Source of the DNA: Nocardioides nitrophenolicus
GTDB lineage: Bacteria; Actinomycetota; Actinomycetes; Propionibacteriales; Nocardioidaceae
Assembly: GCF_016907515.1 (NCBI RefSeq)
Contig: NZ_JAFBBY010000001.1
Coordinates: 3,720,001-3,784,000, forward strand
Length of the DNA: 64,000 bases
Direction: 5' to 3'
The notes under the pieces: model-generated
Database searches by the model: none
Told to the model about the DNA's origin: nothing
Seen by the model: only the letters and a program-made list of their open reading frames with translations
Shown: positions 1-8,024 of the stretch, piece by piece
Numbering within the stretch: the first letter of the stretch is position 1
Layout: the number at the start of each line of letters is the position of its first letter
Program-made: the position numbers and the translations under genes

Positions 1-1
1 G

Positions 2-511
2 CTCCGTGAGGTACTTCCACAGGGTGTGGGCCCGACGTTCACGGGCGAACGGTTGCGGTTCTCCAGTCCGGTCGGACTCACGACGGAGTCGGCGACACTC
101 GAGTTGGAGCTGGCCCAGGCTTCGCGTCTGCGTGGGTCTGACAAGCGTGCTGCCCTCGAACGTGCGCTGAGGACGGTAGACAGCGGCGTCTATCTGCCCG
201 GAGTTGACGCCTCATGGGTCTTGAGACGGCGCGAGGAGATCGCCGGCGTCGCAAACCGTGCGCGGTTGCAGGCAGCGCAGCTGGCCTACGCGGACGCAAA
301 CTACCGAGAAGCTGACATGTTGATCGAGACGTTGCTAGAGCGTGACCCCTACCAGGAGAGCGCTTGGCGGCTCCTGATGCAGGTCGGCAGTGCGCTCGGC
401 GACGCCGATCGAGTCCTAGCGGCATACCGGCGGTGCCGGCAGGCCCTGGAGGAGCTCGGCGTCGAGCCGTCCGAAACCACCACGCAGCTGTTCGATCGCC
501 TTCGTCGCTGA
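2..511 (+). CDS. SARP-family regulator, C-terminal part (BTAD domain)
   Basis: The reading frame is open from the left edge, so only the C-terminal part (about 169 codons) is present and the DNA-binding domain lies outside the window. The visible part is all helical and matches the bacterial transcriptional activation domain of SARP/AfsR-type activators: alternating arms rich in Ala, Leu and Arg, a segment reading ADMLIETLLERDPYQE, and the typical ending AYRRCRQALEELGVEP. BTAD proteins activate neighbouring pathway genes, so this may control the aromatic-degradation genes that follow on the same strand. That link is inferred from position only. Confidence 0.75.
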   Translation, partial: LREVLPQGVGPTFTGERLRFSSPVGLTTESATLELELAQASRLRGSDKRAALERALRTVDSGVYLPGVDASWVLRRREEIAGVANRARLQAAQLAYADANYREADMLIETLLERDPYQESAWRLLMQVGSALGDADRVLAAYRRCRQALEELGVEPSETTTQLFDRLRR

Positions 512-554
512 GTGTTTTCGCGACCGTTAACTCCAGCCATGCACGGTTCACCTC

Positions 555-983
555 ATGGCAGGAGAACACCAGGTCCTTGAGGCGCTTTACCGCGCTTACA
601 ACGGTCACGACGCCGATGCGGCAGCGTCGCTCTACACCGCCGGCGGTCATCACGAGGACGTGGCCACGCAGCGCGTTCAGCGCTCGCCGGAAGCGATCGC
701 GGTAGGGCTCCGTGGCTTTCTCGACGCCTTTCCCGACGCCCACTGGCGGTGTCTGGGAGTCGCGAGCGACCACGGCGTCGTCTTCGGGCAGTACGTGCTG
801 ACCGGGACGCTCCAAGGAGCACTCGGAGGCCTGCCGGCGCATGGCCAGCGGCTCGAACTCCGAGGGGTTCATGTGCTTCGAACCCGTGACGGCCAGATCG
901 AGCAGTCCGAGGACTACTGGGACCTGGCCACCTTCCAGCGACAGATGAAAACAGCAACTGAGCAGCAAGGAGATTCACAGTGA
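555..983 (+). CDS. SnoaL-like / NTF2-fold protein
   Basis: A 142-residue protein of SnoaL-like polyketide-cyclase size. It has the family layout: an N-terminal helix with LYRAYNGHDADAAASLY, then AFPDAHWRC, and a closing strand-helix DGQIEQSEDYWD. Such NTF2-fold proteins act as small cyclases, isomerases or binding proteins; the substrate is not evident. Its last codons overlap the start of the flavin monooxygenase gene (GTG at 980), so the two are probably translationally coupled. There is no clear ribosome site before the ATG at 555. Confidence 0.75.
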   Translation: MAGEHQVLEALYRAYNGHDADAAASLYTAGGHHEDVATQRVQRSPEAIAVGLRGFLDAFPDAHWRCLGVASDHGVVFGQYVLTGTLQGALGGLPAHGQRLELRGVHVLRTRDGQIEQSEDYWDLATFQRQMKTATEQQGDSQ

Positions 984-2584
984 GGACAGGGCAGGAATAC
1001 CTGGAGTCGCTACGCGACGGCCGGAAGGTCTACGTGGGCGGCGAGCTGATCGACGACGTGACCACGCATCCCAAGACCAAGGGGTACGCGCACGCCATCG
1101 CGGAGTACTACGACCTCCACCTCGACCCGGAGCATCAGGACATCACGACCTTTATCGACGAGGCCGGGAACCGGCAGTCGATGCACTGGTTCCTTCCTCG
1201 CGACAAGGAGGGCGCCGTCCGCCGTCGCAAGTACGCCGAGTTCATGTTCCGGCACTTCAAGGGCGGCATTTTCACTCGGCCGCCCATGGGGATGAACGTC
1301 GTAATGTTCACCCAGGTCGATGACCAGGCTCCGTGGGCCGAGAACTCGCGTTTCAAGAACGGCCACCGTGACCTGTCGGGCAACATCCAGCGGCAGTGGG
1401 ACATGGTCACGTCGCAGGACCTCGCACTGTCTCCGATGTTCGTCGACGTGCAGTACGACCGCGGGCGTGAGGACGCCCTCGGCGAGACCCCGATGCTCAG
1501 TATCGTGGAGGAGAACGACGAGGGCATCGTCGTGCGCGGATGGAAGGCGATCGGAACCTCTCTGCCCTTCGTCAACTACCTGCTGGTGGGCAACCTCTGG
1601 CGCCCGGGGCAGACGCCGGAGCAAACCATCTACGCTCTGCTGCCCGTGGCGACGCCGGGTGTATCGATCGTTGCGCGGGAATCTCGGGCACAGCCCGATG
1701 CCGACCCCTACGACCGGCCCCTGGCGACCATCGGCGACGAGCTCGACGGGATGGTGTACTTCGACGACGTTCTCATCACCTGGGACCAGGTGCAGCACAT
1801 TGGCAACCCCGATCACTCGAAGTGGTACCCGCAGCGCCAGTTCGACTGGGTACACCTGGAGACCCAGATCCGCCAGACGGTTCACGCCGAGCTGATGGTG
1901 GGTCTTGCCCTGCTGATCACCCAGGCGCTGGGCACGCAGAACAACCCGGTGGTGCAGTCGCAGCTCGCGGAGATGATCCGTTACCGCGAGACCTGCCGGG
2001 CGTTCATGCTGGCTGCCGAGGAGACCGGTTTCGCCACTCCTGGTGGCCTCTACAAGCCCAACAACATCTTCATCGACTTCGGTCGGGCACACTACCTGGA
2101 GCACCAGCACGAGATGGTGAACCAGCTGATCGACTTCTGTGGACGCGGAATCGTCATCCAGCCGACCAAGCGCGAGCTGGACGACCCCTACATCGGCCCG
2201 AAGCTCGAGGAGGCGCTCAAGGGCGCGGAGATCAGTGCCCGGGATCGCATCAAGATCTTCCGCCAGATCAGCGAGCGCTTCCTCACCGAGTGGGGCGCGC
2301 GGCACGAGATGTTCGAGAAGTTCAACGGCACCCCGATCTATCTGATCAACATGCTGACGATGCAGCGCACCGAGTACCACGTCGACGGCCCGCTCACCGA
2401 GCTGGCCCGCCAGGTCCTCGATCTCGGAGACACCGCTGAGCTCGGCCGGCGGGCTGCCGAGGCGGAGCAGAAGTCCAACTACGCCAGTGTTCGCTACCAG
2501 CCCGAGTATGCACGGGGACAGGACGTGCACGACGGCTACATCGGCGACGCGCTCGACACCGAGGCGGCAGTGGCCAGTCGCTGA
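980..2584 (+). CDS. HpaB-family FADH2-dependent aromatic monooxygenase
   Basis: A 534-residue large component of a two-component flavin monooxygenase, related to 4-hydroxyphenylacetate 3-hydroxylase, resorcinol hydroxylase and nitro/chlorophenol monooxygenases. Family features include MRTGQEYLESL at the N terminus, the aromatic-rich NSRFKNGHRDLSG segment, the central WDQVQHIGNPDHSKWY region and a helical C-terminal half with FIDFGRAHYLEHQHEMVNQL. GTG 980 is chosen because AAGGAG lies at 967-972 and the start overlaps the upstream stop. FADH2 would come from the HpaC-type reductase at 3734. The next gene, a hydroxyquinol-type dioxygenase, suggests the product is hydroxyquinol; the natural substrate cannot be read from sequence. 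Confidence 0.88.
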   Translation: MRTGQEYLESLRDGRKVYVGGELIDDVTTHPKTKGYAHAIAEYYDLHLDPEHQDITTFIDEAGNRQSMHWFLPRDKEGAVRRRKYAEFMFRHFKGGIFTRPPMGMNVVMFTQVDDQAPWAENSRFKNGHRDLSGNIQRQWDMVTSQDLALSPMFVDVQYDRGREDALGETPMLSIVEENDEGIVVRGWKAIGTSLPFVNYLLVGNLWRPGQTPEQTIYALLPVATPGVSIVARESRAQPDADPYDRPLATIGDELDGMVYFDDVLITWDQVQHIGNPDHSKWYPQRQFDWVHLETQIRQTVHAELMVGLALLITQALGTQNNPVVQSQLAEMIRYRETCRAFMLAAEETGFATPGGLYKPNNIFIDFGRAHYLEHQHEMVNQLIDFCGRGIVIQPTKRELDDPYIGPKLEEALKGAEISARDRIKIFRQISERFLTEWGARHEMFEKFNGTPIYLINMLTMQRTEYHVDGPLTELARQVLDLGDTAELGRRAAEAEQKSNYASVRYQPEYARGQDVHDGYIGDALDTEAAVASR

Positions 2585-2593
2585 CCCACCACG

Positions 2594-2629
2594 CTCATGC
2601 CGGTCAGCAACGCCGCTGACCGGCATGAG
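2594..2629 (+). terminator. Perfect 15-bp hairpin between monooxygenase and dioxygenase
   Basis: A 15-bp perfect stem (arms 2594-2608 and 2615-2629, arm CTCATGCCGGTCAGC) encloses a 6-base loop. It starts 10 bases after the monooxygenase stop. There is no run of T, so it may be a terminator, an attenuator or an mRNA-stabilising element that sets the ratio of the flanking genes. Confidence 0.55.
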
Positions 2630-2706
2630 TTGCTCGGGCACCCGAATCGCCTCCCTCGGGGCATCGGCGCGGCGTCGGGGCCTGGACACGATCGAGAGGA
2701 AGAGCA

Positions 2707-3540
2707 ATGAGCAACGACCGTAGTGAACGCCTCACGGAGCGAGTTCTGGAGTCACTCGCACCTAGTGATCCGCGCCTTCACGAACTCATCACTGCAGCGA
2801 TCCGCCACCTCCACAGTTTCGTGCGAGAGGTCGGTCTGACCCATCACGAATGGGAGGTGGGGATCGAGTTCCTGACGGCGGCGGGGAAGATCAGCACGAG
2901 TGAGCGGCAGGAGATGATCTTGCTGTCCGACGTCTTGGGCGTCTCGAGCCAGACCGAGCTGACATCCGGCGACGCCAGTGCGACCGCCAACACCGTCCTG
3001 GGTCCCTTCTACGTCGAGGGCTCCAAGTGGCGCGAATATGGTGACTCGATCGTGGAGTCTCCAGACGCCGGCGCGCGGCTCAGAGTCGACGGCGTCGTGC
3101 GTCGGCCGGATGGCACGCCGGTCGCCGACGCGGTGGTGGACGTCTGGCAGAACGCGACCAACGCGCTGTATGCCGTCCAGGACGTCGAACAGGATCCGCA
3201 GAACCTTCGCGGTCGTTTCCGCACTGATGACGCGGGCCGGTTCTCGTTCATCACTGTTCGTCCCGTGGCCTACGCCATTCCCGATGATGGACCGGTTGGG
3301 AGCCTTCTCGAGCACCTCGGCCGACACCCGATGCGACCGGCGCACATCCATATCAAGGTGTCGGCGCCTGATTACCAGACGCTGGTCACGCATCTGTTCG
3401 ACTCTGAGAGTCCGTACCTGGACTCGGACACTGTGTTCAGCGTCGACGAGTCCCTCGTCATCACCGTCAAGCCGACGGAACAGGACGACCCGCCTCTGCA
3501 GGTGCAGTTCGACTTGGTTCTCGCCCCTTCCGCCAGCTAG
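2707..3540 (+). CDS. Intradiol ring-cleavage dioxygenase (hydroxyquinol 1,2-dioxygenase type)
   Basis: A 277-residue Fe(III) dioxygenase. It has the N-terminal dimerisation helices typical of catechol/hydroxyquinol 1,2-dioxygenases (residues 1-100), then TANTVLGPFYVEG and the catalytic barrel. The expected iron ligands are visible: Tyr in NALYAVQ, Tyr in PVAYAIPDDGPVG, and two His in RPAHIHIKV. Such enzymes cleave hydroxyquinol to maleylacetate. The start follows GAGAGGAAGAGCA. Together with the HpaB-like and HpaC-like genes it makes the npc/gra-like set known for nitrophenol and resorcinol degradation. No maleylacetate reductase is in the window. Catechol cannot be ruled out as substrate. 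Confidence 0.88.
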   Translation: MSNDRSERLTERVLESLAPSDPRLHELITAAIRHLHSFVREVGLTHHEWEVGIEFLTAAGKISTSERQEMILLSDVLGVSSQTELTSGDASATANTVLGPFYVEGSKWREYGDSIVESPDAGARLRVDGVVRRPDGTPVADAVVDVWQNATNALYAVQDVEQDPQNLRGRFRTDDAGRFSFITVRPVAYAIPDDGPVGSLLEHLGRHPMRPAHIHIKVSAPDYQTLVTHLFDSESPYLDSDTVFSVDESLVITVKPTEQDDPPLQVQFDLVLAPSAS

Positions 3541-3557
3541 GGACAGCGATGCCGAGT

Positions 3558-3593
3558 GAGGGGGTCCGCCCGGGCGGGACGGCGGACCCCCTC
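3558..3593 (+). terminator. Strong GC hairpin after the dioxygenase gene
   Basis: A 13-bp perfect stem (arms GAGGGGGTCCGCC at 3558-3570 and its complement at 3581-3593) with a 10-base loop lies 18 bases after the dioxygenase stop. It is a likely transcription terminator, so the flavin reductase downstream may have its own promoter. Confidence 0.6.
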
Positions 3594-3733
3594 GACCAAC
3601 CGCCTTGCCACGCCAACCAACGCGGAGACGAGGCGCAAGTGCAGCCGACGCCGCCTCGACGATGGCTGCCCGTCTTTTGTTGATGAGCGCCGCGACCTGG
3701 CCTCGCCCCTACCAATCAGCAAGGAGTAGTCGA

Positions 3734-4273
3734 ATGTCGATGTTCGAGAAGGCGCCCCTGCGCCTTGAGTCTTCCTACCGTGATGCCATCTCGCATTTCG
3801 CCACCGGCGTCACCGTGATCACCACGACGACGGAATCTGGTCATGCCGGCATGACCGCCAGCGCCGTCACGTCCCTGTCCCTGGACCCTTTGCAGTTGCT
3901 GACCTGCCTCCGGACCGAACTGCCGACTCGATCGGCGATCGAGCTCTCGGGCCGCTTCGCTGTCAACGTCCTCGGCGCACATGCGGAGGACCTCGCTATC
4001 AAGTTCGCCACGCCCTCTGCCGACAAGTTCGCCGGCGTGCCGCTGGTAGGCGGCCACCCCGTCCCGGTGCTTCGCGAGGCCATCGCCTATTTCGTGTGCG
4101 ACCTTGCTGCGGCTCTGCCAGGTGGCGACCACACGATCATGGTCGGGAACGTCGTCGACTGTGGGCATCGCGCCGATTCGCAACCCTTGGTCCATTTCTC
4201 ACGTCAGTTCTCCGAGATCTGCACGCCAGCGACTCATGAGCGCCAGGCTCGCCAGCACGAGATGTCCTGGTGA
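3734..4273 (+). CDS. Flavin reductase domain protein (HpaC-like)
   Basis: A 179-residue NAD(P)H:flavin oxidoreductase of the HpaC/split-barrel FMN-binding family. Hallmarks are SYRDAISHFATGVTVITT near the N terminus, GMTASAVTSLSLDPLQLLTCL as the flavin-binding strand region, and GRFAVNVLGAHAEDLA. ATG 3734 is chosen because AAGGAG lies at 3721-3726; the frame is open further upstream, but that stretch does not look like the family. It would supply reduced flavin to the HpaB-like monooxygenase at 980-2584. The C terminus carries an extra polar tail. Confidence 0.85.
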   Translation: MSMFEKAPLRLESSYRDAISHFATGVTVITTTTESGHAGMTASAVTSLSLDPLQLLTCLRTELPTRSAIELSGRFAVNVLGAHAEDLAIKFATPSADKFAGVPLVGGHPVPVLREAIAYFVCDLAAALPGGDHTIMVGNVVDCGHRADSQPLVHFSRQFSEICTPATHERQARQHEMSW

Positions 4274-4418
4274 CGGCGCGCCAGTGGTCCCAGCGCACGC
4301 GTGTCTTGACCGGTGTGAAGGGGTTGCTGGCTCCAACGCGGAGAGTGACCGATTCGGGCTGTCACATCGCTGTCACTCCGTCGGTCGGACGTACTGACCC
4401 TCGACCGGCTGGAGATTC

Positions 4419-5498
4419 ATGACCATGGACAGTACGGACTTGCGCGGTGGCACGCGCGGTGATGCCGAAGTGCGGCCGATCGGCTCGCTCCACGACTTGC
4501 GTGAGCATGTGCAGTGGGCAATCGAGCTCGAGCACGCCACGATTCCGCCCTACCTCTGCGCCCTCTACTCGCTCGATGTTGCGCGCAACGCTAACGCAGC
4601 AGAGGTCGTGCAGAGTGTCGTCGTCGAAGAGATGCTGCACCTCACCTTGGCGGCGAACCTGCTCAACGCTGTCGGTGGGGCCCCGGTCCTCGACGCGGCT
4701 CGTCTCGTGCCGGGGTATCCACGGACGTTGCCGCATGGTGCCCCGGCGCTCACTCTGGAGCTGAGGTCGTTCGGGCCTCAGGGTCTCGAGGACTTCTTGA
4801 TGATCGAGCACCCTTCCCCGCCACGAGCGGTACCCGAGGCAGATCGATACGAGACCATCGGACAGTTCTACGCCGCGATCGAGGTTGGGCTGCGCTACCT
4901 CTGTGAGAGCTTGGGTGAGGATACGGTCTTCACTGGGGAGCTCTCTCGGCAGATCGGGTCGTCCTATCCCTACGGCGGCGCAGGCAGAGTCGTCCCCGTC
5001 TCAGATCTGGATTCTGCGCTCGATGCTCTGGCAGAGATCGTCGAGCAGGGGGAAGGTTCATCTGCCCGGGGCGTCTGGGACAACGACCGTCAGATGTTCC
5101 ATCCCGACCGCGACGAAGTGGCGCATTAGTACCGATTCGAAGAGCTGAGGCAGGCGCGTCAGTACCAGTTGGGCGACACCCCGGAATCTGGGCCGACAGG
5201 TCCGCTCCTCGATGTGGACTGGGACGGCATCCGCCCGCTTCGTTCCAACCAGCGCGTGGCAGACGCGGGTGTCAGTGACGACGTCAAGCAGGCCCAGCAC
5301 CGCTTCAATGACGCCTATTGCACGTTGCTCTGGATGCTGGAGCAGGCGTTCAACGGGGATCCTTCGATGCTGGGCACAGCCACCAAGGCGATGCTCGGTC
5401 TCAAGGCACAGGCCCAGGAACTCATGACGATGCCGCTCGGCGACGGGACCTACGCCGCGCCGACCTTCGAGTACGTCGCCCCTGACCTTCGCGTCTGA
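4419..5498 (+). pseudogene. Ferritin-like (VioB/iminophenyl-pyruvate dimer synthase type) gene interrupted by one in-frame TAG
   Basis: Codons run in one frame from ATG 4419 (GGAG at 4411-4414) to a stop at 5496-5498, broken only by TAG at 5127-5129. The first 236 codons hold the ferritin-like core: AIELEHATIPPYLCALYSLD, VVVEEMLHLTLAANLLNAVGG and FLMIEHPSPP, with Glu/His ligands typical of a di-iron helical bundle. Immediately after the stop the same frame reads YRFEELRQARQY, a conserved segment of this family, and continues for about 122 codons (LDVDWDGIRPLRSN onwards). TAG probably replaced a Tyr codon (TAC or TAT) by one base change. It may be a recent pseudogene, a sequencing error, a two-part protein or a readthrough gene. 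Confidence 0.8.
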
Positions 5499-5599
5499 AC
5501 GATGGCCTGGGCCCCGAACCGAATGGCGGGCAGGTCCGATTCTGAGTCAAGGCGCCAGAGTCAACCCGCGGATTGAAAGTTGCGCCGTGCGTGTAGTGA

Positions 5600-5622
5600 A
5601 CCCGGACATCCGTGATCCGGGT
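5600..5622. promoter_or_regulatory. Inverted repeat upstream of the Rrf2 regulator (candidate operator)
   Basis: Perfect 7-bp arms ACCCGGA (5600-5606) and TCCGGGT (5616-5622) are separated by 9 bases. The second arm touches a TACCCT -10-like hexamer at 5622-5627, and the GTG start of the Rrf2 gene is at 5634. The spacing suggests a leaderless transcript and autoregulation. Confidence 0.5.
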
Positions 5623-5633
5623 ACCCTCTTGGG

Positions 5634-6110
5634 GTGAAGATGTCGGGCGGCGTTGAGTGGGCCGTGCATTGCTGCGTCGTGCTCAGCCAGGCCGACCGAC
5701 CGGTGCCGACGGCACGGTTGGCTGAGTTTCACGGGGTTTCCCGCACCTACCTGGCAAAGAACCTTCAGCAGTTGTCCCGCGCGGGGCTGGTGCGGGCGAC
5801 AGAAGGCAGAGTGGGTGGCTATGAGCTGACCCGCGGGTCTGGAGAAATCACCGTTCTGCAGATCGTGATGGCGATCGAGGGCGAGGACCCTGCCTTCCAG
5901 TGCACCGAGGTGCGCCAGAGAGGGCCACTGGCGGTTCCGGAAGAGGCCTGCCTTCGGCCGTGCGGTATTGCTCGCGTCATGGCGGCGGCCGAGGACGCCT
6001 GGCGCGACTCGTTGGCATCGGTGACAATTGCTGATCTGGCGAAGCGACTTGATGTGGAAACGGCGGGTTCTGCTCTAGAGAGCATGCGCGGCTGGCTCGG
6101 AGGCCGCTAG
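5634..6110 (+). CDS. Rrf2-family transcriptional regulator
   Basis: A 158-residue protein with the Rrf2 winged helix: SGGVEWAVHCCVVLSQ, the recognition segment VSRTYLAKNLQQLSRAGLV and the wing GRVGGYEL. Three Cys (residues 90, 106, 110, the last two as CLRPC) lie where Rrf2 proteins such as NsrR and IscR carry an Fe-S cluster, but the spacing (15 and 3 residues) is unlike the classic pattern. It probably senses redox or NO stress. The neighbouring redoxin gene converges on it and the broken di-iron ferritin-like gene precedes it. GTG 5634 sits about 7 bases from a -10-like box, so the mRNA is probably leaderless. Confidence 0.85.
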   Translation: MKMSGGVEWAVHCCVVLSQADRPVPTARLAEFHGVSRTYLAKNLQQLSRAGLVRATEGRVGGYELTRGSGEITVLQIVMAIEGEDPAFQCTEVRQRGPLAVPEEACLRPCGIARVMAAAEDAWRDSLASVTIADLAKRLDVETAGSALESMRGWLGGR

Positions 6111-6182
6111 CCACGTGGAGCCGCGTGGAGGATGCGCCTCGGGTGACGCGGCGTGCGACGCCGTGGCGCAGTCCCGAATCGT

Positions 6183-6755
6183 TCAGGATCGTGGCGTCCA
6201 GCCATAGAACGAAGACCGATCGCCCGCTTCCCATTGCTCGCGCAAGCCTGGAGCGTTCAAGTCCCAATCGGGCCGAATGTTCCTCGTGACCGTTCGGAGA
6301 TCCTGCCAGAGCTCAGTGGTCGACGGACGGCCCCAGAACCAGTAGCCGTTGTAGCTCGTGTGGACGACCAACCCAGGGCTCAGTACGAGTGTGTGCGGGA
6401 TCATCGGATTGTCTGCGGCATCGGTGTACTCCTCGATGCCGAGATCCTTCTGGACGGTTCGGTGGGGATCTGAGAGGAATGGCCACTGGGCACCCACCGC
6501 GTCATGGAACTCTTGTGTCGCCCGAGGACGGTCTGGTGTGATCGTCGCGACCTTGGTGTAGGCGACGGCGATCTTCGGATAGAAGGCTGCGAGATCGAGG
6601 TGCTGTTGGTGCTCCTTCGGGCAGTAGCCGCCGCGAGCGAGGGTGAGGATCATGGGGTCGTCGCCTTGGATCTCGCTGAGACGCCTTCGGACCCCTGTGT
6701 GGTCCGGGAGCTGGTAGTCCGGGAAGGTCCCACCCGGGCTGAGTGATGGATGCAC
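6183..6755 (-). CDS. Redoxin / AhpC-TSA-like peroxiredoxin-fold protein
   Basis: A 190-residue thioredoxin-fold protein: SPGGTFPDYQLPDHTGVRRRLSEI leads into ILTLARGGYCPKEHQQHL, where a single Cys takes the place of the peroxidatic Cys of the AhpC/TSA family, followed by PFLSDPHRTVQKDLGI and VLSPGLVVHTSYNGYWFWGRP. There is no resolving Cys nearby, so it would be a 1-Cys enzyme or a non-catalytic relative. The GTG start at 6755 is preferred because AGGAG (complement of 6763-6767) precedes it; an ATG at 6809 is in frame but lacks such a site. Confidence 0.75.
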   Translation of the reverse strand: MHPSLSPGGTFPDYQLPDHTGVRRRLSEIQGDDPMILTLARGGYCPKEHQQHLDLAAFYPKIAVAYTKVATITPDRPRATQEFHDAVGAQWPFLSDPHRTVQKDLGIEEYTDAADNPMIPHTLVLSPGLVVHTSYNGYWFWGRPSTTELWQDLRTVTRNIRPDWDLNAPGLREQWEAGDRSSFYGWTPRS

Positions 6756-6809
6756 GTTGGCTCTCCTGAATGTTGTTTCGATGGTCCTGGTCACGGAGTG
6801 GCTTTCCAT

Positions 6810-7175
6810 GTGCCGGGCGACGACGCTTCATCAGCACCGACCGGCGTCCCTGAGCTGGTGTGACGGTCGCTGAGCAGCTTCCCGTCACAACCGAGGGGTC
6901 GTTGGCGGTCGAGACCCGGTGATGGTCGAAGGTCGAGTCGCCGGTAAGGACGAGACTCACCGGGTTTCACCGGGGCAGCGGATGCGGCCAGGCCGGAAGC
7001 AGAGAGCGATTGGACCCACTCGTCGCCTTCGCCCATCTCCAAGCAACTATCGCGAGCCGAACGGCCGGCGTTCGGTCTCTGGAATGGATCCGCTGTCACA
7101 AAGCCTCGGATCGGTCGGTCGTCCGGGTGTTCGGGTTCTCCCGATGAGACTCGGCAGACAGAAAGAGGTAATCCA
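6810..7175. other. Intergenic stretch without a supported gene
   Basis: About 370 bases lie between the redoxin gene (minus strand) and the NmrA-like gene (plus strand). Frames open here are Arg/Pro-rich and resemble no protein family. The stretch presumably holds the two divergent promoters. I see no strong hairpin or repeat. Confidence 0.4.
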
Positions 7176-7922
7176 ATGAGGGTAGTCGTCATTGGCGGAA
7201 CGGGACTGATCGGCTCGAAGGTCGTCGAGAAGATGAGGGCGCACGGCCACGATGCGGTTGCGGCCGCTCCCCAGACCGGGTGCAACACCATCACGAACGA
7301 GGGTGTTGCGGAGGCTGTTGCTGGCGCAGACGTGCTGGTGGATGTGTCGAACTCGCCGTCCTTCGCGGATCAGGACGTCCTCGACTTCTTCACGACGTCG
7401 ACGACGAATCTGCTCGCGGCCGCGAAGGACGCTGGCGTCGCAAACTACGTTGCGCTGTCGGTCGTCGGGTGCGACCGGCTCCCGGAGAGCGGATACCTCC
7501 GGGCGAAGGTCGCTCAGGAGAAGCTGATCACTGAATCGGGCGTGGCGTTCAGCATCGTTCGTGCCACGCAGTTCTTCGAGTTCGCCAAGGCCATTGCTGA
7601 CTCGGCCACGGTGGACGGCCAGGTGCACCTGCCGACCGCATACTTCCAGCCCATGGCGGCGGAAGACGTCGCGACTGCCGTGGCGCGTCATGCTGCCGGG
7701 GAGGCGACCAAGGGCGTGATGGAAATCGGCGGGCCCGAGAAGGTCCGGATGAGTGACTTCATCGCGGCTGGTCTCAAGCGTGTCGGCGACTCGCGGCAGG
7801 TCGTGCCCGATGCCGGCGCAAGGTACTTCGGCACGACCCTGACCGACGAGAGCCTTGTTCCTGGCCCCGGTTCGCAGGTGGGTACGACCACCTACGCCGA
7901 CTGGGTCGCGGCGCAGAAGTGA
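7176..7922 (+). CDS. NAD(P)-binding NmrA/atypical SDR-like protein
   Basis: A 248-residue Rossmann protein beginning MRVVVIGGTGLIGSKVV, the GxxGxxG nucleotide-binding loop of atypical short-chain dehydrogenases. It lacks a clear YxxxK catalytic pair; the segment ESGYLRAKVAQEKL holds a Tyr and Lys at roughly the SDR position. TQFFEFAKAIAD and QPMAAEDVATAVARHAAGE match the NmrA/NAD-dependent epimerase-like branch that acts as redox sensors or as reductases. AGAAAGAGGTAATCC precedes the ATG. The substrate is unknown. Confidence 0.8.
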   Translation: MRVVVIGGTGLIGSKVVEKMRAHGHDAVAAAPQTGCNTITNEGVAEAVAGADVLVDVSNSPSFADQDVLDFFTTSTTNLLAAAKDAGVANYVALSVVGCDRLPESGYLRAKVAQEKLITESGVAFSIVRATQFFEFAKAIADSATVDGQVHLPTAYFQPMAAEDVATAVARHAAGEATKGVMEIGGPEKVRMSDFIAAGLKRVGDSRQVVPDAGARYFGTTLTDESLVPGPGSQVGTTTYADWVAAQK

Positions 7923-8024
7923 CCTGATTCGGTTTCGCGAAACTCGCACCCCGAGCGGAGCCAAAGCCGGTGCCCGCCAATCAGTCGGGCATCGGCTTCT
8001 TCATCCCGGTTCGAGAGGAGAAGT

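Noticed and set aside
1010..2707. Long minus-strand frame opposite the flavin monooxygenase
   Set aside because: Low-complexity Leu/Val/Arg sequence without family signs. The plus-strand gene is unmistakable.
5127..5129. TAG as a pyrrolysine codon
   Set aside because: No pyl genes are visible and the aligned residue appears to be Tyr. A point mutation is simpler.
6919..7179. Plus-strand 86-codon frame before the NmrA-like gene
   Set aside because: Arg/Pro-rich, no ribosome site, and it runs into the start of the real gene.
7932..7943. 12-bp palindrome GTTTCGCGAAAC after the NmrA-like gene
   Set aside because: Isolated, with no T-run and no second copy near a promoter, so it is probably chance or a weak terminator.
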